Source of the DNA: Candidatus Omnitrophota bacterium
GTDB lineage: Bacteria; Omnitrophota; Gorgyraeia; Duberdicusellales; 4484-171
NCBI GenBank assembly: GCA_014728785.1
Contig: WJKZ01000247.1
Location: forward strand, 1-8,710
Reading direction: 5' to 3'
Length of the DNA: 8,710 nucleotides
The notes below the pieces were generated by a model. The model was not told the DNA's origin and did not search any database. It was given only the letters and a program-made list of their open reading frames with translations. Below are positions 1-6,417 of the stretch, piece by piece (position 1 is the stretch's first letter; each line of letters starts with the position of its first letter). The position numbers were made by a program, and so were the translations under genes.

Positions 1-58
1 CATTCACTGAACTATTCAGCAATCAATATACATAACCCTACTAAACTTTCAAAATGTC

Positions 59-460
59 TTATGTGTTGGATTTACGGCGGGATAAGTATTTAAGTATTTT
101 TAAATCTACAGAGACTAAATCAAGCTTTTCAGCTTCTTTCAGGGTAAAAAAGCCGAAATCCTTACAATCCCGGGCCCAAATTTTTCCTCCTAAAATATCA
201 CAGCGGCAAAGAAAAACTTCAATCACATAATCGGGAGATTCGTCAATAAATCTTTCGACAACCTGCCAGGCTTTCACCGACAGGGCTGTCTCTTCTTTTA
301 TCTCCCGCTCGATAGCCGAAAATAAAGTCTCATTACCCTCAACGGTACCTCCGGGAAACTCCCACAGACCGGCCTGCTCATCTCCATCCTTTCTCTGACA
401 AAGCAGAAACCTCCCCTCTGCTTCGATTAAAGCTGCAACTACTTTGAGAAAACGTCTCAT
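59..460 (-). CDS. MutT-like Nudix hydrolase
   Basis: A 133-residue cytoplasmic Nudix hydrolase, the usual size for single-domain MutT-type enzymes that hydrolyse nucleoside triphosphates or other nucleoside diphosphate derivatives. The Nudix box (G-x5-E-x7-RE-U-x-EE-x-G-U) is readable at residues 38-60: G38, E44, R52-E53 and E56-E57 are all present, so the metal-binding and catalytic acids are intact. The usual late Gly of the box is Ala59. The preceding 'GLWEFPGG' (31-38) and N-terminal 'KVVAALI' are typical of 8-oxo-dGTP diphosphatase (MutT) relatives, but substrate cannot be read from sequence. The ATG start gives a normal family N-terminus; no clear Shine-Dalgarno precedes it. The gene starts 30 bases after the frameshifted barrel gene on the same strand, so co-transcription is likely. 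It has no obvious link to pilus assembly. The family is certain; a mutT assignment is only plausible. Confidence 0.9.
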   Translation of the reverse strand: MRRFLKVVAALIEAEGRFLLCQRKDGDEQAGLWEFPGGTVEGNETLFSAIEREIKEETALSVKAWQVVERFIDESPDYVIEVFLCRCDILGGKIWARDCKDFGFFTLKEAEKLDLVSVDLKILKYLSRRKSNT

Positions 461-490
461 GCAGGTATTTTTGGATAAAACCGGCCGAAA

Positions 491-1169
491 TTAAAACGAA
501 AAATTCAGGCTGGCCGCCATAGCCCGGCTATCCAAAAATTGTCCTTCTAAATTCAGCCAGGCTGCTGAGTTAAGAGAAACATCTATGCCAATAATAATTC
601 CTACGCTTTCAGTCAAATCGGACATCTTTCTTTTGCGGTTATCTTCCTGCCAATGTATATAATCAGTACGGGAAAATTTTAAACCAGCATAAGGGTTAAT
701 TTTATTGAATTTTCGGGATATAAGAATCGAGGTTTGCCAGTCATCCAAAACCGCTTTATTTTTATCTTCTTCTATATGCAAACTCCGGGGATGGACGCTT
801 ATGTGCTGAAAGCCGAAGACGGCCTTAATATCATCCCCTTCGTATAACCTTAATCTGAAACCGTAACCTCCGGCAAAAGAAGAAGGATAATGCACTCTAA
901 CTCCCGCCGGGCTACGCTGCTCTACATTACCCGCTCCTCCTTTTAAATCAATCGACAACCAGTTAAACAGGCCGTATGATAATTGAAAAATGCTGCCGGC
1001 TTTTTAAAGAACCGTAGTTACCCTCAAGCTCTCTTTCGAATATTATATATGTCTGGCCGCCGGCAAAGAATTTTCCCTGCTGGGGCATACGGTTACCGTA
1101 ACAAGACGCAGGGTAAGCTCCGGGAATGAAAAAAAATATAAGAATTAAAATACCTGCTGCAATCTTCAT
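491..1169 (-). pseudogene. Outer-membrane beta-barrel-like protein, frameshifted
   Basis: Two adjacent open frames read as one protein split by a one-base shift. The first (ATG at 1169, stop at 963-965, 68 aa) has a signal peptide (MKIAAGILILIFFFIPGAYPA, seen as residues 1-21 in two parts: basic start, then a hydrophobic core ending AYPA) followed by 'GNRMPQQGKFFAGGQTYIIF'. The second frame is open from 1003 down to 491. Joining them at the run of five A on the plus strand (986-990; TTTTT in the mRNA sense) by dropping one base gives '...SRQHFQLSYGLFNWLSIDLK' and a 225-aa protein. The body alternates polar and hydrophobic residues and ends in 'SLNFSF', a terminal Phe typical of BAM-inserted outer-membrane barrels. 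The apparent start of the second frame is only a TTG inside 'NWLSID'. It could be a pseudogene, a sequencing or assembly indel, or recoding. Specific function unknown; I recall similar small barrels near pilin clusters of Omnitrophota, but cannot confirm this. Confidence 0.78.
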
Positions 1170-1206
1170 AAATTCAAATCTTCTTTGAATGTAAAGCTTA
1201 CTAGAA

Positions 1207-1215
1207 ATTATATCA
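1207..1215 (-). promoter_or_regulatory. Candidate extended -10 promoter for the barrel gene
   Basis: Read on the minus strand this is TGATATAAT: a consensus -10 hexamer TATAAT (1207-1212) with the extended TG one base upstream (1214-1215). Transcription would start near 1200, giving a leader of about 30 bases before the ATG at 1169. There is no good -35 at 16-18 bases, which extended -10 promoters can do without. It sits in the 75-base gap after the last minor prepilin, so the barrel and Nudix genes may be a separate unit. Confidence 0.5.
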
Positions 1216-1244
1216 GATTTCGGGGCAAGACGAAATAAAAAGGG

Positions 1245-1814
1245 TCAGTTACTGGACTGACAGAAGGGGATAAAAAAACTTTCCGGCAAGCTTACGGTAG
1301 GATTATCGCGTTCATGCTGGGGTTCGTCGGCCCTGCGTCTGGCAACAATACTGTGAAGAGTCACCCCTTCCTGCTCACCGCCCGGAGAAACTACCTCAGC
1401 CACAACGATATTTACCAAATTATTATCGACTATAACCTCGCCGTTGAAGGTAATATCGCCGTTACTGGTATTAAAAGTGTAAGTTACTGTACGGTCATCG
1501 GTATAATCTGCCGGGGTATCGTTAAAATTGCCGGTAGCGGCGTTGATATCCTGGCGTATTGTAAGTTGATAGCCGCCAGCTATGGGAGCAATAGTCAAGG
1601 CGGGGTCATCACAATCGCCTATTCCCATAGAAACATGTTTATGTACATGATCAAGTGCATAGGCTAGCTCATTAAGGGCTTCAGCTTTTCTCTCCGAGGT
1701 GCGGAAAAACTCACGACCCGCAGCGTCAAAGGCCATAGCTGCAAGGACAACAACCCCCATCAAAACCATTGCAATAAGCAGCTCCACCAATGTAACTGAT
1801 TTACGCTCTTTCAT
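1245..1814 (-). CDS. Minor prepilin, GspJ/PilW-like
   Basis: A 189-residue protein with a type IV prepilin N-terminus: basic leader MKERKS, then 'VTLVELLIAMVLMG' as the start of a single hydrophobic helix to about residue 30. Glu11 is at +5 if cleavage follows Ser6, so the -1 residue is Ser rather than the usual Gly. Length and an extended globular C-terminal part suggest a GspJ/PilW-type minor pilin, which in known systems joins a tip complex with GspI-, GspK- and GspH-type partners; this subtype call is an inference. Two cysteines (68 and 185) could form a periplasmic disulfide. The ATG lies three bases after the stop of the preceding prepilin gene and has no Shine-Dalgarno, so translation probably depends on coupling. 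Last gene of the minor prepilin group. Confidence 0.85.
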   Translation of the reverse strand: MKERKSVTLVELLIAMVLMGVVVLAAMAFDAAGREFFRTSERKAEALNELAYALDHVHKHVSMGIGDCDDPALTIAPIAGGYQLTIRQDINAATGNFNDTPADYTDDRTVTYTFNTSNGDITFNGEVIVDNNLVNIVVAEVVSPGGEQEGVTLHSIVARRRADEPQHERDNPTVSLPESFFIPFCQSSN

Positions 1815-1817
1815 TTT

Positions 1818-2171
1818 TTAATGCGGATCTGTCGGATAAGTGACGCTAATATCCACCTGACGGCAATTACTACCGGCTACATTATATACATCATAATCCC
1901 CGGTATATTGCCAACCGTCTATACTTTCATTTATTACATTATTATGTGCACCAAGGGTAAGGTCACCGCCGGCTACATTCCAATCTTCCCTTACTTCTTC
2001 GTATAATTCGTTAAGAACCTGGCGGGCAAGATTTAAAGATATGAGCCTTTTATTTGCTCTATTCATATATTCACGCACACCGAAAAAAGCTGCGAGCATT
2101 CCGGCGTACACCAATACCAAGATAAATGACCCTACTATTATCTCTACGAGGGTAAGAGACTTTTTATTCAT
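1818..2171 (-). CDS. Minor prepilin, GspI/PilV-like
   Basis: A 117-residue protein with the class III prepilin signature: leader MNKKS followed by 'LTLVEIIVGSFILVLVYAGM'. Glu10 is at +5 from a cleavage after Ser5, so again Ser replaces Gly at -1. The residues after the helix, 'LISLNLARQVLNELYEEV' (43-60), look like the 'A-x-x-x-A-Q-x-x-L-E' stretch seen in GspI and PilV minor pilins, so this subtype is my best guess. It is short and ends in a small beta-rich region with one Cys (103). The gene starts 20 bases after the preceding pseudopilin stop with only a weak purine-rich site, and is followed three bases later by the next prepilin. The three are almost certainly one operon. Expected location: inner membrane, then pilus or pseudopilus tip. 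Confidence 0.85.
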   Translation of the reverse strand: MNKKSLTLVEIIVGSFILVLVYAGMLAAFFGVREYMNRANKRLISLNLARQVLNELYEEVREDWNVAGGDLTLGAHNNVINESIDGWQYTGDYDVYNVAGSNCRQVDISVTYPTDPH

Positions 2172-2191
2172 TGCTCAGCTTGAGAGGTCCA

Positions 2192-2593
2192 TTAGTTAGC
2201 TTCGACGTCGTCCTCGTCAATCTGCCAGTTCTGAGTACCTTCCGTACCGGTAGCAGTAGCGTTAAATTCAGGTGGTGTTGCCGTGTTGTCAACACTGCCC
2301 ACTGCATAATCCCAGCTTCCACCGCTGGAGGTATCGGGAGGTAAATCCAGACGAAGTATACTGTTACATGAGGCATTGTCTGCACAAGCAATATAACGGC
2401 TGGTCTCTAATCGATAAGTTTTTTCTGCTACCTGGATAAGCTTCAACAGAGCTCTTGCTTCTCTGTCTTTAGCACGGCGGCGGGCACTTATATAAGCAGG
2501 CATTGCTAAAGTAACAAGTATAGCTACAACAACTACAACTATGATAAGTTCAACTACACTGAACGAACCCCGGTTTTTAGTGGATTTAAGCAT
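2192..2593 (-). CDS. Minor prepilin, GspG/GspH-like pseudopilin
   Basis: A 133-residue pseudopilin. The leader is MLKSTKNRGS and the mature helix begins 'FSVVELIIVVVVVAILVTLA' with Phe11 at +1 and Glu15 at +5, so the -1 residue is Ser10 with Gly at -2. Cleavage after Gly9 would put Glu at +6, which does not fit the rule. After the helix, 'ISARRRAKDREARALLKLIQ' resembles the alpha1-C region of GspG-type pilins, and the end 'GTQNWQIDEDD' matches the layout of the major pilin C-terminus. Cys70 and Cys76 could form a small disulfide loop absent from the major pilin. I prefer the ATG at 2593 because AAGGA then lies 8 bases upstream; the ATG at 2602 would add three residues, but AAGG abuts it directly. 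First gene of the minor prepilin operon. Confidence 0.85.
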   Translation of the reverse strand: MLKSTKNRGSFSVVELIIVVVVVAILVTLAMPAYISARRRAKDREARALLKLIQVAEKTYRLETSRYIACADNASCNSILRLDLPPDTSSGGSWDYAVGSVDNTATPPEFNATATGTEGTQNWQIDEDDVEAN

Positions 2594-2651
2594 CCATCCC
2601 ATCCTTCGTTTACTTAAAACACCTTAATATCTTCGACTAATATCCTTCCTG

Positions 2652-2657
2652 ATTATA
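2652..2657 (-). promoter_or_regulatory. Weak candidate promoter for the minor prepilin operon
   Basis: On the minus strand there is a consensus -10 TATAAT directly after a run of T that follows the hairpin behind the major pilin gene. It would give a leader of about 50 bases for the minor prepilin genes. No good -35 is placed 16-18 bases upstream, so support is only the -10 hexamer and its position. Without it, the minor prepilin genes would depend on read-through of the hairpin. Confidence 0.25.
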
Positions 2658-2677
2658 AAAAACCTATCAAAATCCAC

Positions 2678-2714
2678 GTGAAATAGGCCTGTTTCCTATA
2701 CAGGCCTATTTCAC
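2678..2714 (-). terminator. Strong hairpin after the major pilin gene, likely terminator
   Basis: A perfect 15-bp inverted repeat: GTGAAATAGGCCTGT at 2678-2692 and its exact complement at 2700-2714, with a 7-base loop. It lies 66 bases past the major pilin stop and before the minor prepilin genes. On the minus strand the stem is followed by GGATTTTG and, about 15 bases further, a run of six T. The T-run is displaced from the stem, so it could be an intrinsic terminator of partial strength or a 3' stabilising stem that keeps the pilin message abundant. The 178-base gap 2603-2780 otherwise holds only the weak -10 described separately. Confidence 0.7.
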
Positions 2715-2780
2715 CACTTTAATTATACCTTTTTACAAGCCTCTTTGCAACAATAATTTGCTCTTAAGGCTAAAAACAGA

Positions 2781-3176
2781 TTACGGAGTAAAGTTATCTG
2801 TCCAGGTGCCGTCCTGATCCAGTACTATAGTCTCACCGGCATTAGGCCCGCCTGCAGCCCTGGTTGCGGTAACAGTAAACTGATCTGATGCAGGAGCAGC
2901 ACTTACGTAAGACCAATCACTGTCGGCATCGACATCGGCAAGCTCAATATAGCTTCCCAGGGTAGCATCATGGTTACCTGCGGCTACAGCGGTGTAAGTA
3001 TCATTTTCTGCTCTGTACATCTTCTGGCCCTGGGCAATAAGGCTCATATTGTGCTTTGCCTTACCTTCTTTTGCCCTCTCTACCGCCTTAAGGTACTGAG
3101 GTATAGCAAATGTTGCAAGTATCGCTACCACAATAACTACGATAAGCAGCTCAACTAATGTAAAACCTTTTTTCAT
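2781..3176 (-). CDS. pilA: Major pilin / pseudopilin, GspG/PilA-like
   Basis: A 131-residue pilin and the likely main subunit of the filament. The prepilin leader is short (MKKG) with a canonical site: Gly4 at -1, Phe5 at +1, Glu9 at +5, then the hydrophobic helix 'FTLVELLIVVIVVAILATFA'. The following amphipathic part ('AVERAKEGKAKHNMSLIAQG', 31-50) and the compact beta-rich C-terminal domain ending 'DQDGTWTDNFTP' fit GspG-like pilins; the acidic end might bind calcium as in GspG, but that is a guess. No cysteine is present. Translation signals are the best in the window: AGGAGGG six bases before the ATG. Its own promoter and a following hairpin mark it as a separate, strongly expressed unit. 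Name either pilA or gspG: the sequence leans to GspG, while the PilO/PilP-type neighbours lean to type IV pili. Confidence 0.9.
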   Translation of the reverse strand: MKKGFTLVELLIVVIVVAILATFAIPQYLKAVERAKEGKAKHNMSLIAQGQKMYRAENDTYTAVAAGNHDATLGSYIELADVDADSDWSYVSAAPASDQFTVTATRAAGGPNAGETIVLDQDGTWTDNFTP

Positions 3177-3181
3177 ACCTT

Positions 3182-3188
3182 CCCTCCT
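3182..3188 (-). promoter_or_regulatory. Strong ribosome binding site of the major pilin gene
   Basis: AGGAGGG on the minus strand with a six-base spacer to the ATG at 3174-3176. It is close to ideal and far stronger than the sites before pilB, pilC or the minor prepilins. This fits the need for much more pilin than machinery. Confidence 0.85.
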
Positions 3189-3212
3189 TCTCTTTTTCTT
3201 CTTTCCTCACAA

Positions 3213-3242
3213 GTTATAACACACTACAGGGGAGGGTGTCAA
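3213..3242 (-). promoter_or_regulatory. Sigma-70-type promoter of the major pilin gene
   Basis: On the minus strand a perfect -35 TTGACA (3237-3242) is followed after 18 bases by TATAAC (3213-3218), five of six matches to the -10 consensus; TTATAA one base upstream gives a 17-base spacer. Transcription would start near 3206, leaving a leader of about 30 bases that includes the strong ribosome binding site. It occupies the 92-base gap between pilC and the pilin gene. This is the best promoter match in the window. Confidence 0.75.
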
Positions 3243-3268
3243 CTTGTTTTGAGAAAAACAAAAGTTTA

Positions 3269-4507
3269 TCAACCTCCGCCTCCCAGGGTAGATATTTTGA
3301 AGAGAGGTAAAAATAAAGATATAACGATAGCGCCGATTACAAACCCCATAAAAACTATCATAAGAGGTTCAAAGAGAGTGACTAAACGTTCTACTTTTGT
3401 TGTTAATTCCCTGCGGTAATACGCTGATACCTTTTCAAACACCTCGGGCATATTACCTGTTTCTTCCCCGATTTTAGACATCTCGGACACCAGTATGGGG
3501 AATATTCCTTCATTAGCTAACTGCTCGGATAAAGAATTACCATCCCGCACTTTCTGGCCGACGGCCTGGAGTTTTCGTTTAAAAACATGGTTGCCTATAC
3601 CCTGGGCGGTGATATCAATAGTATAAACCAGAGGTAATCCTCCGTCTAAAAGTATATACATAGTAGAGGTCAGCCTTTCCAAATAAATCACAAACAATAT
3701 ACTGTTAAGAATAGGTATTTTAAGACTTATACTGTCCAGAAAAATCTTAACATCCTGCCTTTTACGCAGCCTGTTTAAGACAATGATAGCCGCAACTATC
3801 CCCCCTATTATAAACCAAAGGTAATTCTCCAGAAAAGTTGCGGCATTAAAAAGAGTCTGGGTTATGGCGGGTAGCTCAATATTAAACTGGGAAAACAAGT
3901 CTTTAAATTTAGGAAAAATAAGCTTAATAAATCCGAAAATTGCTGCCAGAGCCACGCAAATTAATATAGCCGGATACATCAAGGCGCTTTTAACCTTTCT
4001 TTCGAACTCCATACGCAGCTCGAGATAATCTGCCAGCTTCTCCAGAACAAAGGGGAGATTTCCGGAAGTCTCCCCCACCCTGACGATGCCCTCCCAGAGA
4101 GCAGAAAAGACATTAGGATACTTTGATATAGCCTCGCTGAAAGAGAGGCCGTTTCTGATATCCTGATAACAATTCTTCAATATTTTTTCGAATTTTGCGC
4201 TTTCAGTCTGAATTGCTATTATTTCGAGACTGCGAAGAAGCGTAACACCACTGGAAAGAGTTGTGGAAAGATTACGGGCAAAAAAACTCAAATCGTGCAG
4301 TTTTATCGACGAGCGTTTCTGCTTAGTATTTAAAAAAGAGAATAAACTGCTGGTCTTGCTCTTAGAAGCTTTTAAGGGATTAACCGAAATAATAAAAAGG
4401 CCGCGGGATTTCAGGCGGGCGACTAATTCCTTCTGGCTGGCAATATCCTCAACGCCCTTGACGGTCTTGCCGTCTTTCTTTTTAGCCACATATTTATATT
4501 TCGGCAT
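3269..4507 (-). CDS. pilC: Inner-membrane platform protein PilC/GspF
   Basis: A full-length 412-residue platform protein of the type IV pilus / type II secretion superfamily, thought to couple the cytoplasmic ATPase to pilin insertion. It has the two T2SF domains of the family: about residues 73-196 and 276-398. Each carries a matching motif, 'GETSGNLPFVLEKLADY' (145-161) and 'GEETGNMPEVFEKVSAYY' (347-364), which shows the internal duplication. Hydrophobic segments lie near 176-196, 230-247 and 377-400. The N-terminal 'YKYVAKKKDGKTVKG' is standard. The C-terminus ends in four glycines, which is slightly unusual. The ATG at 4507 fits the family N-terminus, but no Shine-Dalgarno is at normal distance (AAAGG is about 22 bases upstream). 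It lies 55 bases after pilB, with a possible promoter in the gap. Confidence 0.95.
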   Translation of the reverse strand: MPKYKYVAKKKDGKTVKGVEDIASQKELVARLKSRGLFIISVNPLKASKSKTSSLFSFLNTKQKRSSIKLHDLSFFARNLSTTLSSGVTLLRSLEIIAIQTESAKFEKILKNCYQDIRNGLSFSEAISKYPNVFSALWEGIVRVGETSGNLPFVLEKLADYLELRMEFERKVKSALMYPAILICVALAAIFGFIKLIFPKFKDLFSQFNIELPAITQTLFNAATFLENYLWFIIGGIVAAIIVLNRLRKRQDVKIFLDSISLKIPILNSILFVIYLERLTSTMYILLDGGLPLVYTIDITAQGIGNHVFKRKLQAVGQKVRDGNSLSEQLANEGIFPILVSEMSKIGEETGNMPEVFEKVSAYYRRELTTKVERLVTLFEPLMIVFMGFVIGAIVISLFLPLFKISTLGGGG

Positions 4508-4518
4508 AATTATAAAAT

Positions 4519-4547
4519 ATTATAAGACACCTTTGGCAAGAACACAA
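4519..4547 (-). promoter_or_regulatory. Candidate promoter between pilB and pilC
   Basis: On the minus strand a perfect -10 TATAAT (4519-4524) lies 17 bases after TTGTGT (4542-4547), which matches half of the -35 consensus. Transcription would start only about 12 bases before the pilC ATG. A second TATAAT lies just upstream of the ATG, giving two copies of TTATAA separated by four bases. The region is very AT-rich, so chance matches are likely; confidence is limited. Confidence 0.35.
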
Positions 4548-4562
4548 TTAAAATTATTAAAA

Positions 4563-6281
4563 TCAATAGGTGGCGGCTACAGCAAAAACTTCCTCAAGAG
4601 AAGTAATACCTTCTTCTACCCGCTTGAGCCCGCTTTCAAAAAGAGACATGGTACCTTTCTTTTTGGCTATCTCCATTATCTTGGGAGAATCGGCACCCCT
4701 GTGGATAGCGCTTCTTAATTCTTCATCGACAAGAATAACTTCGGTAATTACAGAGCGGCCTTTGTAGCCGATAGAGTTACACTTCTCACACCCTTTGGGT
4801 TTATAGATAACCGGAGAAGATAGTTTCAGCTGAGCCATCTCCTCCTCCTTTGCTTCATAAGGCTCTTTACAGAAAGGGCAAAGCTTTCTGACAAGCCTCT
4901 GGGCTATTATCAGCCGTATGGATGCAGTAACCAGATAACTCGGTATACCGATGTCCACCAGACGGGTTATGGTAGAAGCCGCGTCGTTGGTATGAAGAGT
5001 AGAAAATACGAGGTGACCCGTTAAGGCCGCCCTTATAGTCATTTCGGCAGTTTCTAAGTCCCTTACCTCTCCTACAAGTATAATATCCGGGTCTTGTCGC
5101 AAAAAACACCTCAAAGTATTGGCAAAGGTAAGACCTATCTCGGGCTTTACCTGTACCTGATTTATCCCCTCTATTCTGTATTCCACAGGGTCTTCAACGG
5201 TGAGTATGTTAGTGGTTGAGGACTTAACTTCATTAAGAGCCGCGTAAAGTGTGGTTGATTTACCGCTACCTGTGGGACCGGTAAGAAACACCAACCCGTA
5301 AGAAGAAGCGACTCCCTTTCTTATCAATTCCAGTTCCTGGGGAAGAAACCCCAGTTTTGCCAAATCGAGAGGCACCCTTGACTTATCCAGAATTCTGAGA
5401 ACCACTTTTTCCCCGTAGATAGTAGGAAGGGTGGAGACTCTTAAATCCACAAGTTGATTGTTGATCTTAACCATAAACCCTCCATCCTGGGGAAGTCTTT
5501 TTTCTGCTATATCCATTTTAGAAAGAATTTTGACCCTGGAAATTATGGGTAAATACAAAGACGAGGAAGGAGAAGGCATATCATAAAGCACACCGTCTAC
5601 TCTGTAACGCAAAGCCAGCTTATCATGATGTGGCTCAAGATGTATATCGGAAGCATGTTCGTCTATAGCCTGACGGATAAAAAGATCTACTAACTTTACA
5701 ACCGGCGCCTGCTCGGCCTGGGCTACCATTTTATCAAGGCTTAAATCGGTCTCTTCCGAAGATATCTCTTTGATGGTGGCACCGTTTATATCCTCTTCTC
5801 CCTTGCCGGCTACCTGTATGGCCTCCCGGAATATTTTATCCACTCCGTAAAAATCCTCTATGGCTTTAAGTATATTGGCCTTGGTTGAGACAACAGGATT
5901 TATCTCGCAACCTGTCATTTTCTTTAAATTATCTATAAGAATAAGGTCGAGCGGGTCAAATATAACCACTGTCAGAGAATTCAGGCTCCGGGAGAGAGGT
6001 AAGACAATATTTCTTATAGCAAAGTTATGAGGAATCAACTCTTCCAGATTCTGGTCGGGGGTAGGTTTCAGCTTGCCCGAAGCAAGAGATACATAGGGGA
6101 TGGAAAGCTGTTTGCTTAGGGCGATGGCGATTTGCTCTTCGTTAACGTAACCGAGCTTTACCAGAACTTCTCCCAGCTTCCCTCCGTCTTTTTGCTGTAG
6201 ATTTATAGCTTCTTTGAGCTGTTTTTCGGTTATTATCCCCTCAGAAATTAAAATGTCTCCCAGCTTTTTGTATATTGCCAT
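4563..6281 (-). CDS. pilB: Pilus assembly / secretion ATPase PilB/GspE
   Basis: A complete 572-residue hexameric ATPase that powers filament extension from the cytoplasmic face. Visible parts: an N-terminal MshEN (GspE-N) domain at about 1-145 beginning 'KLGDILISEGIITEKQL'; 'HASDIHLEP' (209-217); Walker A GPTGSGKST (335-343, Lys341); Asp box 'EDPVEYRIEGINQVQV' (363-378); Walker B 'DPDIILVGEVRD' (397-408); His box 'HLVFSTLHTND' (423-433). A four-cysteine zinc motif follows (Cys468, Cys471, Cys498, Cys501), as is usual in PilB/GspE and absent from the retraction ATPase PilT. The end 'GLKRVEEGITSLEEVFAVAA' is typical of PilB. All catalytic motifs look intact. Start chosen at the ATG at 6281: AAGG lies six bases upstream and the protein begins like its relatives. 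It follows pilQ after an unusually long gap with a palindrome. Confidence 0.96.
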   Translation of the reverse strand: MAIYKKLGDILISEGIITEKQLKEAINLQQKDGGKLGEVLVKLGYVNEEQIAIALSKQLSIPYVSLASGKLKPTPDQNLEELIPHNFAIRNIVLPLSRSLNSLTVVIFDPLDLILIDNLKKMTGCEINPVVSTKANILKAIEDFYGVDKIFREAIQVAGKGEEDINGATIKEISSEETDLSLDKMVAQAEQAPVVKLVDLFIRQAIDEHASDIHLEPHHDKLALRYRVDGVLYDMPSPSSSLYLPIISRVKILSKMDIAEKRLPQDGGFMVKINNQLVDLRVSTLPTIYGEKVVLRILDKSRVPLDLAKLGFLPQELELIRKGVASSYGLVFLTGPTGSGKSTTLYAALNEVKSSTTNILTVEDPVEYRIEGINQVQVKPEIGLTFANTLRCFLRQDPDIILVGEVRDLETAEMTIRAALTGHLVFSTLHTNDAASTITRLVDIGIPSYLVTASIRLIIAQRLVRKLCPFCKEPYEAKEEEMAQLKLSSPVIYKPKGCEKCNSIGYKGRSVITEVILVDEELRSAIHRGADSPKIMEIAKKKGTMSLFESGLKRVEEGITSLEEVFAVAATY

Positions 6282-6315
6282 TCTATACCTTGATTATTTC
6301 AGATTAATATTCTCT

Positions 6316-6340
6316 TGATAAATTTAACAGAAATTTATCA
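6316..6340 (-). repeat. Perfect palindrome in the leader of pilB
   Basis: TGATAAATTT (6316-6325) and its exact complement AAATTTATCA (6331-6340) are separated by five bases, AACAG. The centre is about 50 bases upstream of the pilB start, in the 136-base gap 6282-6417. The stem is almost all A/T and has no T-run behind it on either strand, so it does not look like an intrinsic terminator. A dimeric-regulator operator or a weak RNA hairpin fits better. I find only poor -35/-10 matches nearby (for example TTGCTT about 17 bases from TAAATT on the minus strand). The rest of the gap shows nothing else. Confidence 0.55.
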
Positions 6341-6417
6341 TAAAAGCAAGTACAAGTATGATATTCCAGAAAAATATCTACAGAAGGGGTAGAGCAAAAA
6401 TTGATTCCGCAGAAAGC

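Noticed and set aside
1..19. ATG on the minus strand at 1-3 and a five-base dyad CTGAA/TTCAG at 7-19
   Set aside because: No ribosome binding site precedes the ATG and nothing downstream is visible; the dyad is too short to be meaningful.
1217..1236. Short dyad ATTTCG/CGAAAT after the last minor prepilin gene, considered as a terminator
   Set aside because: Only six base pairs with an eight-base loop and no T-run on the minus strand; too weak to call.
1314..1667. Plus-strand open frame of 117 codons
   Set aside because: It lies wholly opposite the GspJ/PilW-like prepilin gene, shows no family motif, and is best explained as a shadow of that gene.
2164..2391. Alternative minus-strand frame inside the GspG/H-like prepilin gene
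   Set aside because: It overlaps a clear prepilin in another frame and has no recognisable features.
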